From Strongylocentrotus droebachiensis (Eukaryota > Echinodermata > Echinoidea > Camarodonta > Strongylocentrotidae): a stretch of DNA of 64,000 bases. The stretch lies in assembly GCA_035222895.1 (NCBI GenBank), contig JAVYIG010007150.1, positions 1-64,000 on the forward strand. The letters run 5' to 3'. Both the position numbers and the translations under genes were made by a program. Positions 25,461-37,764 of the stretch are shown piece after piece. Position 1 is the stretch's first letter, and every line of letters begins with the position of its first letter. The notes below the pieces were generated by a model that did not search any database, had not been told where the DNA came from, and worked only from the letters and a program-made list of their open reading frames with translations.

Positions 25461-26167
25461 AATATTCCACTCTCTTTCATATCCAGGTCTTATTTTTTAT
25501 CACTAATCTATATTGGCATTTCTATCAGACTATATTGTATTTGTTTTCATTTCATGTCGCTCCCTCCCCGGTTCCAATATCAATATGTTTATTGTGCTGT
25601 TTAATCTAGAAATCTCAGTCTTGTTCAATTTATTTTACTCGCCTCTCCTGGCAATCTTTCTCTTTCAATTTTCCCATTCGCTTCCACTCTTTCTCCCTCT
25701 TTCTTTCTCTTTCCGCTCTCTTTCTCTCCCGTTCTTATTGTATCATAGAAACCTCTCTTCATCTCCACTCGCCTTTTATTTCCCTATCGCTTTACCTTGG
25801 ACAATAATACTGTCATATTCTGAACATATATATATATATACTCAACAAAAAAGTAAGTTCCCCCAGACAGTTTTTAATCGAACTCGAGAAATATTTTACA
25901 AAATTTGATCATTTAAAAGGTAATGTAAGCAGAATTTTCTTATCAACATTTTGAGTAGTTATTTATACCCAATTATTTACCATTTCATAATGAAATGTAG
26001 TCTTTTCTTGCACTCTGTGCTCTGAGTGCTGGACATTATAGCGAACAAAATTGACCGTGTATAGTTCTGCTAACGCGTACAATGCATGGACGCAATGGGT
26101 GAATTCACCTATAGATACGTGCAGTGAGACATGCTCGATGCTCTTAGATGAGTAAATTTATCTAGGG
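25461..26167. other. Non-genic interval
   Basis: Contains a CT-rich segment (25660-25740), a short TATATATA run and, at 25838, a possible single DNA-transposon end (CTCAACAAAAAAGTAAG) without a partner. No gene seen. Confidence 0.4.
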
Positions 26168-26440
26168 TTTTAGGACACCTACCCCCTAGAAATCCACCCC
26201 CGCATAACCACCCCCAGTCAACTACCCCCCTAGGACAACTAACCCCTAGGACAGCTAACCCCTAGGGCTACCACCCTCTAGGACGACCAACCCTCGGGAC
26301 AACTATCCTAGGGGGTAGTTGCCCTAGGCGGTATTTGTCCCAGGGGGTAGTTGTCCGGGGGTAGTTGTCCTGGGGGTAGTTGACTCGGGGTGGTTATGCT
26401 GGGGTGGATGCCCAGGGGTAGGTGTCCGGATACGTTTCTC
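26168..26440. repeat. CCTAGGACAACTACCCC minisatellite, head-to-head inverted array
   Basis: C-rich units from GGACACCTACCCCCTAG to about 26300, then the complement back to GGGGTAGGTGTCC. The left and right ends are inverse, so the array is one large imperfect palindrome with its turn at ACTATCCTAGGGGGTAG. Confidence 0.88.
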
Positions 26441-26634
26441 TAGACTCTACAAATACATACATTTTGACTGCCATATTGAATTAAAATGCCTCTTTTTGAG
26501 ATTTGACACGGGGATGCGGTGTATAAAACAAATCAAAGCAGTCAACATTATTTTGTATACTAATTTCTTATTTTATTTCCACTACGGGAAAACCGTTGAG
26601 ATTAGTAGCTTTTTAAAGATAAAGTTGAGTTCTC

Positions 26635-26812
26635 GTCATGCAATAGCATTGTGAAAGAAGCATTGTGGAATCGATCATAAAAGGTTGATCATCTAGAATA
26701 TAAGTATTGGTGTGCCTGCAAGGTTCTGAAATCATCAAAATGATAAGAAATTTGGCCCAGTCTTGGTAAAGTTACAAGCACTGTACTCAGACAGATGTAT
26801 ATGGGGCTACAC
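26635..26812. repeat. Inverted dispersed copy of 36070-36250
   Basis: In reverse complement it matches the region before R2 in block B (GTTCTGGAATC/GATTCCAGAAC, AAAGTTACAAGCACT, AAGGTTGATCATCTAGA). It is non-coding, and nature unknown. Confidence 0.65.
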
Positions 26813-27045
26813 TAACATGTGGCATAAAAATCCTTTCCGATTCTTATGATGTTACATTGCCATATTTAGAATATTAAGGCATTTGAAGAGCCATGCTTTT
26901 CAGGGAACATTTTTTGTCTGATGTTCTTCCACACTTGCATAATACAATGATAACGCTCACAAATTATTTTTCTCCTCTTCCCAGAACTCAACCTCCTATT
27001 TAAGACCTAAAATCAGAGGTAATCATAATTCATCATTATCGCTTT

Positions 27046-30000
27046 CTAGATGACTTTGTAGCACAATGCTATGCCTGCTACGTTGACATCTTTCTGGTAG
27101 AAAACCTCCTCGTGGAATATCTTTAGGAGTATCTTTGTTTCAGCCAGATGTAGCAGATTAGTCTTGAGTACCGTACCGTATTCTTCATTCTCGACCACAC
27201 ACTTTCTCGTGATGATGAGCAGATAACCACCTGGAAAAGAACAACAAAACTAAGTATCAGTGGCGTACGCAGGATTTTTTAAGGGAGGGGGATTAAAATC
27301 GGTCCCAAAATTTCGCAACGACTCAGCCAGCCGCTGAATAAGCAGGGGGGGAGGGGGGGGGGGGAGTGGACACTTTTTTTTGGAGTCCCAAAAAAATTGC
27401 AACGACTCAGCCAGCCGCTGAATAAGCGAGTTTGTTCCGTTTTTTTTTTTTTTTTTTTAATAATTATTATTATTAAAAAGAAAAAAAAAATCTAAAGGGG
27501 GGGGGGGGGGTCCCAACCCTCCCCCCCCCCCCCTGCGTACGCGTCTGCCTTGTATTGAGACTATTCTGGTTGACATTAAGTCGTGTCTATCCAAAATGTA
27601 AAAACAAGCGCCATAAATACGAAATCAATATCGAAGACGACTAAAACAACAACAACAGCAACATCACGTCCACATATTTATGTAACGCCCAATTAATGCC
27701 AACCTATTCTTACCATTAAATGATTGCTACCACGATGTAAAGTCATGAGATGAAAATAAATAACTTTTGTTTACAATATAGTCTTTAATAATTTCACACA
27801 ATCCACTTTCAACAAAAGACTTTCAAGAAATCAACTGAACTCAACTGAAATCAACTGAACTCAACTGAAATCAACCAAATCAACTTAAAACACCCTTTTG
27901 CATTGCTTGTAGAAATCATGTACGGGTTACGTAATAGGCTTTTGTCACTTCAACACATTTTAACTACTATACAGTGTAAACTACCCAAACTCTTTACCTC
28001 GGGGACAATTGCCCCTACTTGATTATTTACTAGGTCGTTGCCTGAGAGTAAATTTGGGGTATTAAAGTGTTTTTTTTTACGGTGGAACTGTCCAGTGGTT
28101 ATTGACCTGTATACTTATAGAGAAACGTCCACGGAAAGAAGTTGTCCGGGGTAAGCGTTAGGGACTCGATAGTCCAGAAGTCCTTATATAGCAGATATGA
28201 AATTGATCTCAAGATTGTAAGAAATGAAATATAGGGTTATTTGAATACATTAAGTGTCCTAGCTTTAGAAACCATGTTCGGATTATATAACAATAGCAAT
28301 CATAGTCATATTGGTAAGACACTTAATACTACGTTCCTAATCACTTTAGATTGTAATATTACCCCGGTCATAACCCGGTTCGGCCAGTAACCATTTTACA
28401 AGTGCACACATGCCAATCAAACCACATGTACGTTCACATCTTACCGGGTACCTATTCAACACTTTGGTGGAGAGTGTCAAATTGAGATTCATGTATTGTT
28501 TAAGTATATTCTGACCTTTCTTCACGAGTCGTATCATTTCAGGTAAATGGTTGTAGTCGAGATGGTTCGGTAGAAAGCATCCAGAAGATAACGCAACATC
28601 GAAAAATCCTAGTGATGAAAGATAGGACAAACACATTATCATGTGGTCATATTCTCGATAGCTGTGCACTCATCAGGTCAGTCTTAGTCTCTAGAGTTAG
28701 GTTCGTGCACTGTCAAATGTTAACCTCTCCATTCTGTGCAAATTAACTTCTGTTCTTCATTCATTTCTTTTTACTCCCGAGTGTCTTCTCCCTAAGGTCA
28801 CCCCTTGACAAATATTATGAATAGTATATTATTATAGGTCCTCTAAAATTAGACCCTCCTAAGTCATACATTTTTGAAAAATTTGAATTTGTGTAATATT
28901 TTTGTGTTGGAACGAATGGTAAAGTTGTCCGCCACTACATCACAAAGACATTACCGATTCAGACGATTTGAAAAGAATCTAGTGATTATGGCTTACAGCA
29001 ATGCATGTCTTCCCAGTTCATGTCCGATCTCATTACAATTTTCATATGTCTACTTTTCAGATTTGTATGCTATCAAAGTTGGATTTCCCCTTTCGTAAAA
29101 GAAAATTCGCATAATATTTACCTAAAGTTGGTGGAAATAGCAGGGATATATCGGACTATTTTGTATCTAACTTTAAACAATGTACTTTATTTCTAAGAGG
29201 TTGCACAAGAAATAAGACATCGACATAAACTCATTTCGATATTTACCGTCTTTGTAGCTAAGAGGAGTTTCGGGTCCAAATGGAGCGTTAATCAACTTGG
29301 AGTAGACTCCTTTCTCGCTCGCGATGTTCAACGAATTCTCGGAAATATCGATTCCGTACAGATTGAGGTAGCCTACATCCCAAACCTTATTTTGAAAGAC
29401 AGAATAGAAAATACGTAATATTAGAACGATAGATTAGAACGACCTGTAGCTAGTGATATTTAGCAGTTATTAATAAATAATTAGTAATAATAAATGAATT
29501 AATTAAAATAAAAGTGTTAATTAATTAAAATAAAAGTGTTAATTATTAAGTTTTGAATGAAGGAGGTTGTCACATTGTCAAGTATGCAGATAGATGCAAA
29601 ATATATTCAATGATCAAAGGAGAAAGAAAGTGAGGAAAAAACATCATCGAGATTATTTTGCCATTTTACAACTTGCCTGAAAATTCAAAAGTTGCTAGCA
29701 GGGAATTTTGAAGGGGAACAAATTAAACGCCCTATAACCCTCCTCAAGCGACGCATATGGGAATAACAAAACTCGAGGATAAAATATGAATACATGTATA
29801 AATAACAATTTGGGTGAAAGAAACATCTGCAGAAGATATCGCTGAAGTTACACTGTCGCTCATAAAGTTGGAATTTTTTTGTTTTTCCCCAACTTATGGA
29901 ATTATTTTAAAAATAATTTAAAAATAATAGATCTAGATAATAGTATACATTCTTACATTTTATTGAATAATAATTTGACAATGTGTGTTTTGCGTGACTG

Positions 30001-31690
30001 CTAAAGCATGTGTATGCCTTGAGCCATAATGCATGGCCGCCAAGAGGATTTTTTTATGTTGGGGACCGAGGTAAAGTGCAATAAATTATTGAAAATTTAT
30101 TGCACTTTCTATGTTTTTTTAATTTATGGAAACTGCCCCCTACCCTAGCCCCCACTGCGAAAAGTCATGGCTCAGTGACAAAGCAATGGCCTCGTAACTG
30201 TGAGGCCCCAGGATCAAAACCGTGTCGATGTGCTATATTAGTGCCCTGTTGTGGGGCATTAATCCTCATTACTGTCATTTATGACTTAAGGGAGTAGGTC
30301 CCCTAGTTGATAAGCATAGTAGCATACACATGCTGTAGCAGTCACGCAAAACACACATTGTCAAATTGTTATTCAATAAAATCTAAGAATGTATACTATT
30401 ATCTAGATTTATTATTTTTAAATTATTTTTAAAATAATTCCATAAATTGGGGAAAAACAAAAATATTCCAACATTATGAGCGACAGTGTTTATTGTTCTT
30501 TTTGTGTGTGCATGTTTGCGACGAGATGTGGAGAAAACATGAATTGTGCAATTGTGAGATTCGTCATATCGAGATACTTACTGCTTTGCCAACCAAACCA
30601 GTTCCACATCCGACATCAAGAATGCAAGCATTTCTGTTTGGTTCGATTTCCTGAAGCTTAGCTGCTGTTTCAGCAGGTCCAAAATATTCAGTGCTTACCT
30701 AAACAAAAGTACATAACTCGTGCTTAAAAAAGAACTTCACATTTTGACTTTTCAGGGAGACGGACGTTTTTGGAGGACATTGGGTGTCCCCTGTTAACGA
30801 GACAGGTCACACATAATGAACGAGTGGGACCTGGAGCCACACTGCATGAAGCAGAAACGAGACGTATTTGAATTTCCTTTTTTCAGATTCCTGTGTTATC
30901 TTAAACTTGGAAATTATTGTTAACTTAATTTGCAATATCTGTAGTTATCGTAGATGAAAAGTTAGTGTTCAAATTCCTTGGGAATATTTTAGAAGATTTT
31001 GAAGATTTTGAAATTATGAATATGAAGAAAAGTCGATAGTGTCAGTTAAAGAAAGTCCATACAATGAGGTTTCTATGCAACTCTGAAGTCTGGCTCAAAC
31101 GTCAAGAGTGCCGAGCATGCCTCAAAGGACTTCCATTGTCTCTCTTCTAAATCCCTAGTCACGTCGGAGCCAATATAACCTGACCATTCGATCTACCGAA
31201 CTAAATGTTGAGTTTGGAACATCTACATAGATATCTGATAAGTTCTGACCTCAATGGGGTCAGATTAATTTTGTAATTTGTATTCAATTCAATTCATTCA
31301 TATCTATACATCAATAAATAGCTACGTCCTAGCCCTCTATCATCACTCATCATCCATTAAATTACATAAATGGAATAGAAGACAATTATTTTATAATTTG
31401 CTGCGTTTCTTTCCAGTGACCTGATCGTTATTTTAGTGGTCCGTATTTGAACACTAGGATAATTGAAACAAGAAGGATGAGTGTGTGTGTATGTGTGTGT
31501 GATTGTGTGTGTGTGTGCATATGTAAAGGATGGCATTTTTTCAAGGAAATAAATACATTACCATATCGTAGTCTGGTGCTATTTTGTCGTAACGCTTCGC
31601 CAGATCCTCCCTGTTTTGACAATCCTGAAGACTATCAAAGACTGCATGTAACTCGCATCGATTGGTGATGTCTATCGTCTTGAGATCCAT
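27046..31690 (-). CDS. METTL27/WBSCR27-like SAM-dependent methyltransferase
   Basis: Five exons on the minus strand: 31562-31690, 30582-30698, 29247-29385, 28516-28608 and 27046-27230, joined by GT..AG introns with matching phases (0, 0, 1, 1) to give 220 aa. The N-terminal YDKIAPDYDM is the class I methyltransferase lead-in, ILDVGCGTGLVG (about residues 68-79) is SAM motif I, GIDISENSLNIASEKG is motif II, FFDVALSSG is motif IV, and GGYLLIITRK the following strand. The order and length fit METTL27 (human about 245 aa). The substrate of this family is not firmly known. The start is the only ATG before the conserved YDKIAPDYD; a CATTTAG acceptor 13 bp upstream suggests a non-coding first exon. 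Introns 2 and 4 hold transposons. All exons are intact. Confidence 0.88.
27258..27547. mobile_element. GCGTACGC-type hAT-like MITE in the last methyltransferase intron
   Basis: The ends CAGTGGCGTACGCAGG and CCTGCGTACGCGTCTG are inverse; the interior has long G, C, A and T runs and a duplicated TGCAACGACTCAGCCAG motif. The 8-bp flanks CTAAGTAT and CCTTGTAT agree at 5 of 8 positions. It ends 27 bp from the intron's 3' splice site on the gene strand. Confidence 0.65.
29851..30488. mobile_element. Inverted-repeat element (CACTGTCGCTCATAA) in methyltransferase intron 2
   Basis: Arms of about 170 bp (29851-30020, 30315-30488) are inverted copies with matching blocks AGTTGGAA, ATTATTTTAAAAATAA and TTTTGCGTGACTGCT. 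The left end is preceded by TA, but the right flank is TT. The middle is a SINE-like sequence, so either the SINE inserted between the arms or the arms captured it. Confidence 0.7.
30158..30300 (+). mobile_element. tRNA-derived SINE-like sequence
   Basis: Has an A-box-like TGGCTCAGTGA (30168-30178) and a B-box-like GGATCAAAACC (30211-30221) 43 bp apart, the spacing of an internal RNA polymerase III promoter. It includes a CCTCG..TGAGG anticodon-stem-like hairpin. It is too degenerate for a functional tRNA. Confidence 0.5.
31480..31521. repeat. (GT)n microsatellite
   Basis: Imperfect GT run within the first intron of the methyltransferase, about 40 bp from exon 1. Confidence 0.9.
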
Positions 31691-31703
31691 AGTTCACAAT
31701 TCC

Positions 31704-32394
31704 CTAAATGATGCAAAACATGAAGTATAGTTTGAATTCTATTAAAGACGATGAATTATAAGTGTCAAGTATCAAGTTTATTTTGTCTTCCAGAAATCAC
31801 ATGTAACAAAATATGATAGAGTATAATCATAACACTACAGTACAATGTAGAATAAAGAAAGACGAGAATACCTTGGTTGAAGCACGGCTTGTTAAGTTAA
31901 GGCCCCCTCATATGATGTGACAAAGATAACTGATTTATGAATACAACAACACAACACATAATATATGGATATAAAGATATCACTTGCTATTTCTAAGGAC
32001 TGCGTCATGACAGCGTCGTTTCGATTGCATTAATCAAATGCGCTAATGAGTCGCTAACGCAGTCCTACGTCAGTCCAATAACGCCCCATGTGCAATGAGC
32101 ATAACATTAAAAAAAAAACTGCATCTTAAAGGATACATACATAACATAACCAATCACACGGTAGAGCGATGCCATTGAGGTCGGCAAAATTGTTAAATCA
32201 TTAGATGTCAAAGACTTTCTCGGAAACTTGCCCCTTCAATAGTTTCACTTCTAATTAAAATGTAGACCTGATCATTGACCTAACACATCTGTGTTAAGTG
32301 ATCTGATACAGCAATGCAAAGCTCGTCTTATCCACATCTAGCGCAATGAAAGTAAAAATAAGAAACTTAGCCCAGCTCACAAGGTACGTACACT
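31704..32394. other. Non-genic flank upstream of the methyltransferase
   Basis: Contains the probable unseen 5' untranslated exon and promoter of the methyltransferase, but no CpG-rich or TATA-like signal stands out. No other gene is recognisable. Confidence 0.3.
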
Positions 32395-32502
32395 CATGGG
32401 TGTCGATCTGTCACTGATACCTATTCATCAGGGGGGGGGGGGTGATCTATTCATTCATCCCCCCCCTGAACAATAGGTATTACGTAAGGATCGACACCCA
32501 TG
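32395..32502. mobile_element. 108-bp foldback hAT MITE (CATGGGTGTCGAT), second copy
   Basis: Palindromic with ends CATGGGTGTCGATC / GATCGACACCCATG around CCTATTCATCAGGGGGG. It is flanked by a perfect 8-bp duplication CGTACACT (32387-32394, 32503-32510) and matches the copy at 7077-7183. Confidence 0.88.
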
Positions 32503-32797
32503 CGTACACTGCCCTCCAAAAGTTTGAGTACACCTGTAATCTGAACTGAAATAGTCGACACCAGCGTAACAATATTGAAAATCGTTTTAGGAGGCGTAAA
32601 CCTACCGCGAATATACCATCCTCAACGGAGTGAGGAGGTCACTGATTTTGTTCAATTGTACCAGCACTCTTGTTATTTCCCCATTCTACTTTAAAATCTG
32701 ACCCTTGTTTGTTCTAATGAAATAATATTCACTAATAGACGATCAGCATTCCAAAATATAGTTCTTTCGTCTAATAAACACATCATTATTGTAAACT

Positions 32798-32967
32798 AGT
32801 ATATTATTAATGACTGCTTTGAGAGAAATAGTTGTTTATATACGCTCAAGGGAAGGTTATAATTGTGCTATTGCCCGAAGCGTGCCGAGGGCAATAGCCC
32901 AATCGTAACCTTCCCGAGAGCGTATAAAAACAACTATTTCTCGTATATTAAAGCAGTCGTTAATACT
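32798..32967. mobile_element. ~170-bp foldback MITE
   Basis: Arms of about 80 bp (AGAAATAGTTGTTTATATACG and inverse; GGGAAGGTTA / TAACCTTCCC; GGGCAATAGC / GCTATTGCCC) meet around GAAGCGTGCC. The sequence would form a long hairpin; no target duplication is evident. Confidence 0.7.
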
Positions 32968-33288
32968 TTTATATGCCAAAAAAAAAAAAAGTCAACTTAT
33001 GACACCACCTTGGCCTTTCTCTAGTTTATCTGCACGGGTGTGTTTTATGAGTGTATCTTTGAGAGTAGACTAGATCTAGATTCTAGTCTAAGCAAGATAT
33101 TTTTACAATTTTGGGGGTGGGCCGGCCCTGTGGGGGATATGGAGAAAAACCTGCGCTTTCATATATGACACCTCACTTATTGAGTACCACCTTCAGGATC
33201 ACGAAATCAACAAGACGGAGACAATTCTGGTTCGCACATGCGCAGATTGATTATTTTACTCGGTTACCCTCGTCTTTGCCTTCCGTCA

Positions 33289-33400
33289 TTTTCGTAATGT
33301 AACCAAATTTAATGCATAAGTCTTTGTGAATTGCCTCAATACAAATTATTTCATTCATCTGATAAGAATAATAGTATTTTAATAGACAGAATCCGAACTG
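33289..33400. mobile_element. Single arm of the TTTAATGCATAAG MITE
   Basis: TTTTCGTAATGTAACC, AATGCATAAGTCTTTGTGAA and ATAATAGTATTTTAATAGAC match one arm of the full copies; the other arm is absent. Confidence 0.65.
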
Positions 33401-33990
33401 AATTTGATCTCGGTTGAGTGATTTCTCCCGTCCTCTTTGCCTTCCGTCTCGTTACTAAAGCACCCTACTATAAGCAAGTTCACGGTTGCAGTCTGAGCAT
33501 GAGCAGACAAAGGTCATTGCAGAACAAATTGTGAAATACACAGAGACACAATACTGGATACGTGCTCATGAAAGTTATGTAATCATTATCCATTTATGCG
33601 CAAGCAGTGCACTCCATGATACACAGGTGGAAGTATTCTTTGAATAGGGGAAACAAAGACTATTTAGGTGGCACCTGCATCACTGTAGGAGTGATTATTT
33701 CAAAATGTTCAAAGTGGGGACTCTTCATGTTTTGAAGATCTGTGAATATTTGGGGTCATTTGGGACATGTGCTAACCGTGAACTGGTCTATTGTAATACT
33801 GGTGTCAACTTGAATGCTGATGACTGCTCATCAGTTTGATATGAAATAATTGCAGTGCCACAAATCTAATGATTAGTGATAAACAAATTGTGGGTAATTG
33901 TGAAAAGGATCCCTATTTATGGAATGTACATGGATTTTAATACGAACGTGTCAGCTACTCTCCTTCTTTTTTGTAATGTACTCTTTATAG

Positions 33991-34623
33991 CAGGCCTTCT
34001 CAACTGGCGGCGCGCGCGCCACTTGTGGCGCTTGCGGTCAGTAGGAGTGGCGCACGACTGTTGCAACAACAAAACAAAAAACAGAAAGAAAGAAAATATA
34101 TATTTTAGAATTAAATACTCAGCTAAATCAAGAAGTTGCAGTCGAATTTGAGCCCAAAATGCCTGCTTAACAAACAGGAAGAAAGGGGAATTTATCGTTT
34201 TTTTACCATTTTATACGAATCTAAACCTAAGGTCTGAACAACAATTAGCTTACGATGGGTTACCAATTTTAACATTGCCAATCTCTGGAAACATCTTGTT
34301 TTTGTTTGTTTGATTTTCACTTTATTTTGAAATTTCCCGTGTTTATTGCACACAAAAAACTACATATAAATATATCTCCAGTGTAATTGTACCCAGGAAT
34401 TGTACTAATTTTTCACATCAATATGAAATTATGATTGATTATATTGTGGAATGAAATGGTGCTAAAAATGCCCTATTTGGGCCTTTAGAAAGCCCTAAAT
34501 CCACCAGCTTCAGGGGGCTTCGCCCCTGAACCCCCTCGCAGCACAGTGAACCATACAGGGTGGCACTTCAACTACAATTTCTTTTCGTTTTGGCACTTCT
34601 AATAAACTAGTTGAGAAGGCCTG
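33991..34623. mobile_element. hAT-like element with CAGGCCTTCTCAACT ends
   Basis: The left end CAGGCCTTCTCAACT and right end AGTTGAGAAGGCCTG are exact inverses, and a perfect 8-bp duplication CTTTATAG (33983-33990, 34624-34631) flanks them. This terminus matches the CAGGGGTTCTCAAAC type common in hAT elements. The interior (633 bp) has GCGGCGCGCGCGCCAC and GGGGGCTTCGCCCC hairpins and no transposase. Confidence 0.9.
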
Positions 34624-34721
34624 CTTTATAGGTTGCTGTGTATTTCCTTTTAACACTAAAAATCAATATTGTGTCAAAGTAATTCAAATTACCACGTCCA
34701 AACAAGACATTTAATACATCT

Positions 34722-35735
34722 ACATACCGTGGGCCAGTATGGGACCAAAATAGGATTAAGCTTAAATGGGGCTCGGTTTGGAGGGGGTATAGAATCGTTT
34801 AGGCGATGTGACCGAGCCTCACCGAGGTATAATTAGGCATGACAAAAAGCATTAAGTCAAAGGGGAGAAACAATTTTATCGCTCCATTGTTACCTTTTTC
34901 TTGGGAGTCTTCAATCGCAATCTTTCCTATAACGTCTGGCCTATTGAAACCTCATACCACCAGAGCGTGCATAACCTGAATTATACTCCTTTTAAAGTAG
35001 CTCAGTATATCCCATTCATCGTGGTCAATCAGAGTTTCCATTATGGTTTAATGATTCTCGCTAGCTCTTTAAGTCCATTCCCTTGTGCCGGTTGCTTTTG
35101 TATTTATGTGGGATCCATGCATTACTTATTTCTTACATACTTAATCTTTCCGACGCCATTAGAGGCCCAGATCAGGGCGAACCCCGCATTTGTGCGTCGT
35201 CGTACGATTTGTAAGATGTTTACTCCTAATCCAATAGGCCAGTTTCGTAATGTAACCAAATTTAATGCATAAGTCTTTAATAGTGAGGTGCCTCAATAAA
35301 AAATATTTCATTCACCTGATAAGAATAATAGTATTTCAATAGACAAAATCCGAAAGGCATACATTAGTTGTTGCCAGGTTGAACAAACAATATGGCTTGA
35401 CCTACCTAGCAACATGTACTTTGCATTCTGACTATTGAAACGTTGTTATTCTTATAATATGAGGCGAATGATATAATTTGTATTGAGGCACTTCACAAAG
35501 ACTTACATGATTATGTATTAAATTTGGTTACATTACGAAAATGGCAACTTGCGCCTGTCTTTATTAAATCACGGGTAAGGGGTCGGGGCTAGAGTTACAT
35601 TTGACTTTAAGGTTAGGTTTAGGGTAACGGTTAGATATAATGTTGGGTCAATGATTGAAGTTAAGAACAAAGTGTGTGTATGAAATTGTTGGTCGCAAGG
35701 CAATTATAGCAGGAGCAAATGTCGGACAACTCTTA
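34722..35735. repeat. Duplicated non-coding block R1, copy 1
   Basis: Collinear with 45142-46083, including the embedded palindromic MITE. Core words are GTGGGCCAGTATGGGACC, AGGATTAAGCTTAAATGGGG and ACCGAGCCTCACCGAGG. Indels disrupt the open frame at 34901-35272 in the other copy, so I do not call a gene. Confidence 0.82.
35237..35545. mobile_element. Palindromic TA-flanked MITE, TTTAATGCATAAG family
   Basis: The left end GGCCAGTTTCGTAATG follows TA. The right end TTACATTACGAAAATGGC has lost its flanking TA. It shares its position with the copy in the 45-kb R1 block, so it was present before R1 duplicated. Confidence 0.8.
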
Positions 35736-36069
35736 TACCATGAGTTACTTCATAATTCTGACGGTTGCTGCCACCACCTAGGATCTCCAAAACAACACGG
35801 TTTGTGTGTTTGCATTCACTCTATAATCTGATACACTCTCACTTACATACACATATTCCTAAGAAACCGGACCGTGCGTCCTTTCACTAGTATACGCTTA
35901 AAGGTAAAAACCAGTATTGGAAACGCCCCAATTTCAAAAAATGAAATGAAAGCTCTCATTACCAATCATGTGAAAGAATATGCTTTGACTAATACATGAT
36001 GATAACAAATTTGCCGGGAAACCACTTACTAATTTGGTAAATTTGTTTCTCTCATGGTCGTGTGAGAGA

Positions 36070-36250
36070 TATAGGGTAGTCCCATATACATCTTTCTGTG
36101 TATAGTGCTTGTAACTTTACGAAGAATGGGCCAAATTTCTTATCATTTTGATGATTCCAGAACCTTGCAGATGCTAGATGCTAGATGATCAACCTTTTCT
36201 GATCGATTCCACAACGTTTCTTTCACAATTCAATCGCATGACCATTACTG
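36070..36250. repeat. Dispersed repeat, inverse of 26635-26812
   Basis: Reverse-complement partner of the segment at 26.6 kb. It lies directly before R2 copy 2 and has no coding potential. Confidence 0.6.
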
Positions 36251-36692
36251 GTCTTTACCGAGTTAGAGAGAAAGATAGAGAGAACTGGATGACGCCACCT
36301 GCTAGTTTGCTTGGTAGAGAGTCAAATGATGTTGGGACCAATGAATGAGTTACCCTTCCCTGGACATAGATCCCCAAGCGAGAGTTATGTCCAGAGTTTT
36401 TGACCAAATAAGGAGAAAATTTAGACACATCGTACGCCTCAGGGCAGATAAGGAATGCATTGAAAAGGATATGCAAATGAGATTCGGTGCTTATTCGTAA
36501 AGGATGTTATTTTACGCTTCAATTATTTATGAAAAAAGATGATCTGACTGTAAGGCATTTTTAGAAATGCTTCGTGGCTCATAAACACCCAAGAGCTCAC
36601 CCCGTTCTCACTCCCTTTTAAACCGATCTAGGCTAGAGCGATCCACTCGATCGCCCCAGAGGTACGCTTCGTTTATGATCACACTCACAAGC
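36251..36692. repeat. Duplicated non-coding block R2, copy 2
   Basis: Very close match to 9595-10030 through CCAGAGGTACGCTTCGTTTA, upstream (in map order) of actin block B just as copy 1 precedes block A. Supports R2 being part of the original duplicated unit. Confidence 0.82.
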
Positions 36693-37764
36693 TAAAAGAG
36701 ATTATTTTACCGGAAAAAAAAATGTATTTTAACATTACAACAAACATATAACTAACTTGAAGGGAACTTTGATTTTGAACTTTGAAAAGGGGTAGGAGAC
36801 ACAGTGCCCCCTTCCACTTTTACAAGTACACCTAAAGTAACCTTATTTAGGTAGGAAAAGTGCCCCTTTTTCATAGGAAAATGCCCTCTTATACTTTGAC
36901 AAGTGTCCCTCTTCCTTGTGTAAAGTTCCCCTTCCCCTCCTGTTCTTTCCTTTCCTTTTCGCCCCTTTCCACCTCTGATAAGTGCCTCTGTTATTTTGAC
37001 ACATTCCCTTTCCCTTTCTAATAATCACTTCTGATAAGTCATCATTAATAATAATAGAGAATATTTATAAAGCTCATAATAAATTGAAAAAGTCTCTATG
37101 CGCTTTACAATCATAACAAATTTAAATATATAAAGAACATTAATACAACAATAAATAACAAAGTAGATAAGCAAAAAATATTGATGGGAAAGTTAACCAA
37201 TGCACCTATAATTACACCGAAGTAGAACTATTTGACGGTACATGAGGTTTCCTTTTTTAGGTGCCCTATTTTCCAGAAAGTGCCCACTTTTTATGGTGCC
37301 CCCACCTCATTTTGGAAGACGCTCCGCCGCTCCTGACTAAAGGGGTAGTTATCTTGAAAGGTGGGGTGTAAATTTCCTAGGAGTAATTGTCCTGAGGAGG
37401 TATTTTTTTTTTGGGGGGGTATTTTCTGGGGGTAATTGTCCTTTGGAGGGGGGGGGGGGGATTGTCTCGCTGGTAATTGCCGGGGGTGATTGCCCAGAAG
37501 ATAACTGTTGTGGTTTTATTCATTTCATCACTAGGGGGGGGGGGGGGGTACGTTCCCTCCCCTTACCTTCATATAGCTACGCCGCTGCCTCTCCACTCAT
37601 TTTAACATTGTGGGTTTTTCGTTTGTGTGGACGAGGACCGCGTTCCCGTCCTCTACTACGAATTGGCGTCAGACACCCGTCCTATTCACTAGTTTATATA
37701 ACCCTTTTCGTTTTTAGTCGACGCCCGTTCTCTACACGACGACGTAATGGCCCCCGCATGCTTA

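Noticed and set aside
30158..30230. Functional tRNA gene
   Set aside because: A- and B-box words are present but the cloverleaf stems do not pair well; better explained as a SINE.
34901..35272. 123-aa frame in R1 as a conserved gene
   Set aside because: The R1 copy at 45 kb carries indels that break the frame although the DNA is otherwise well conserved.
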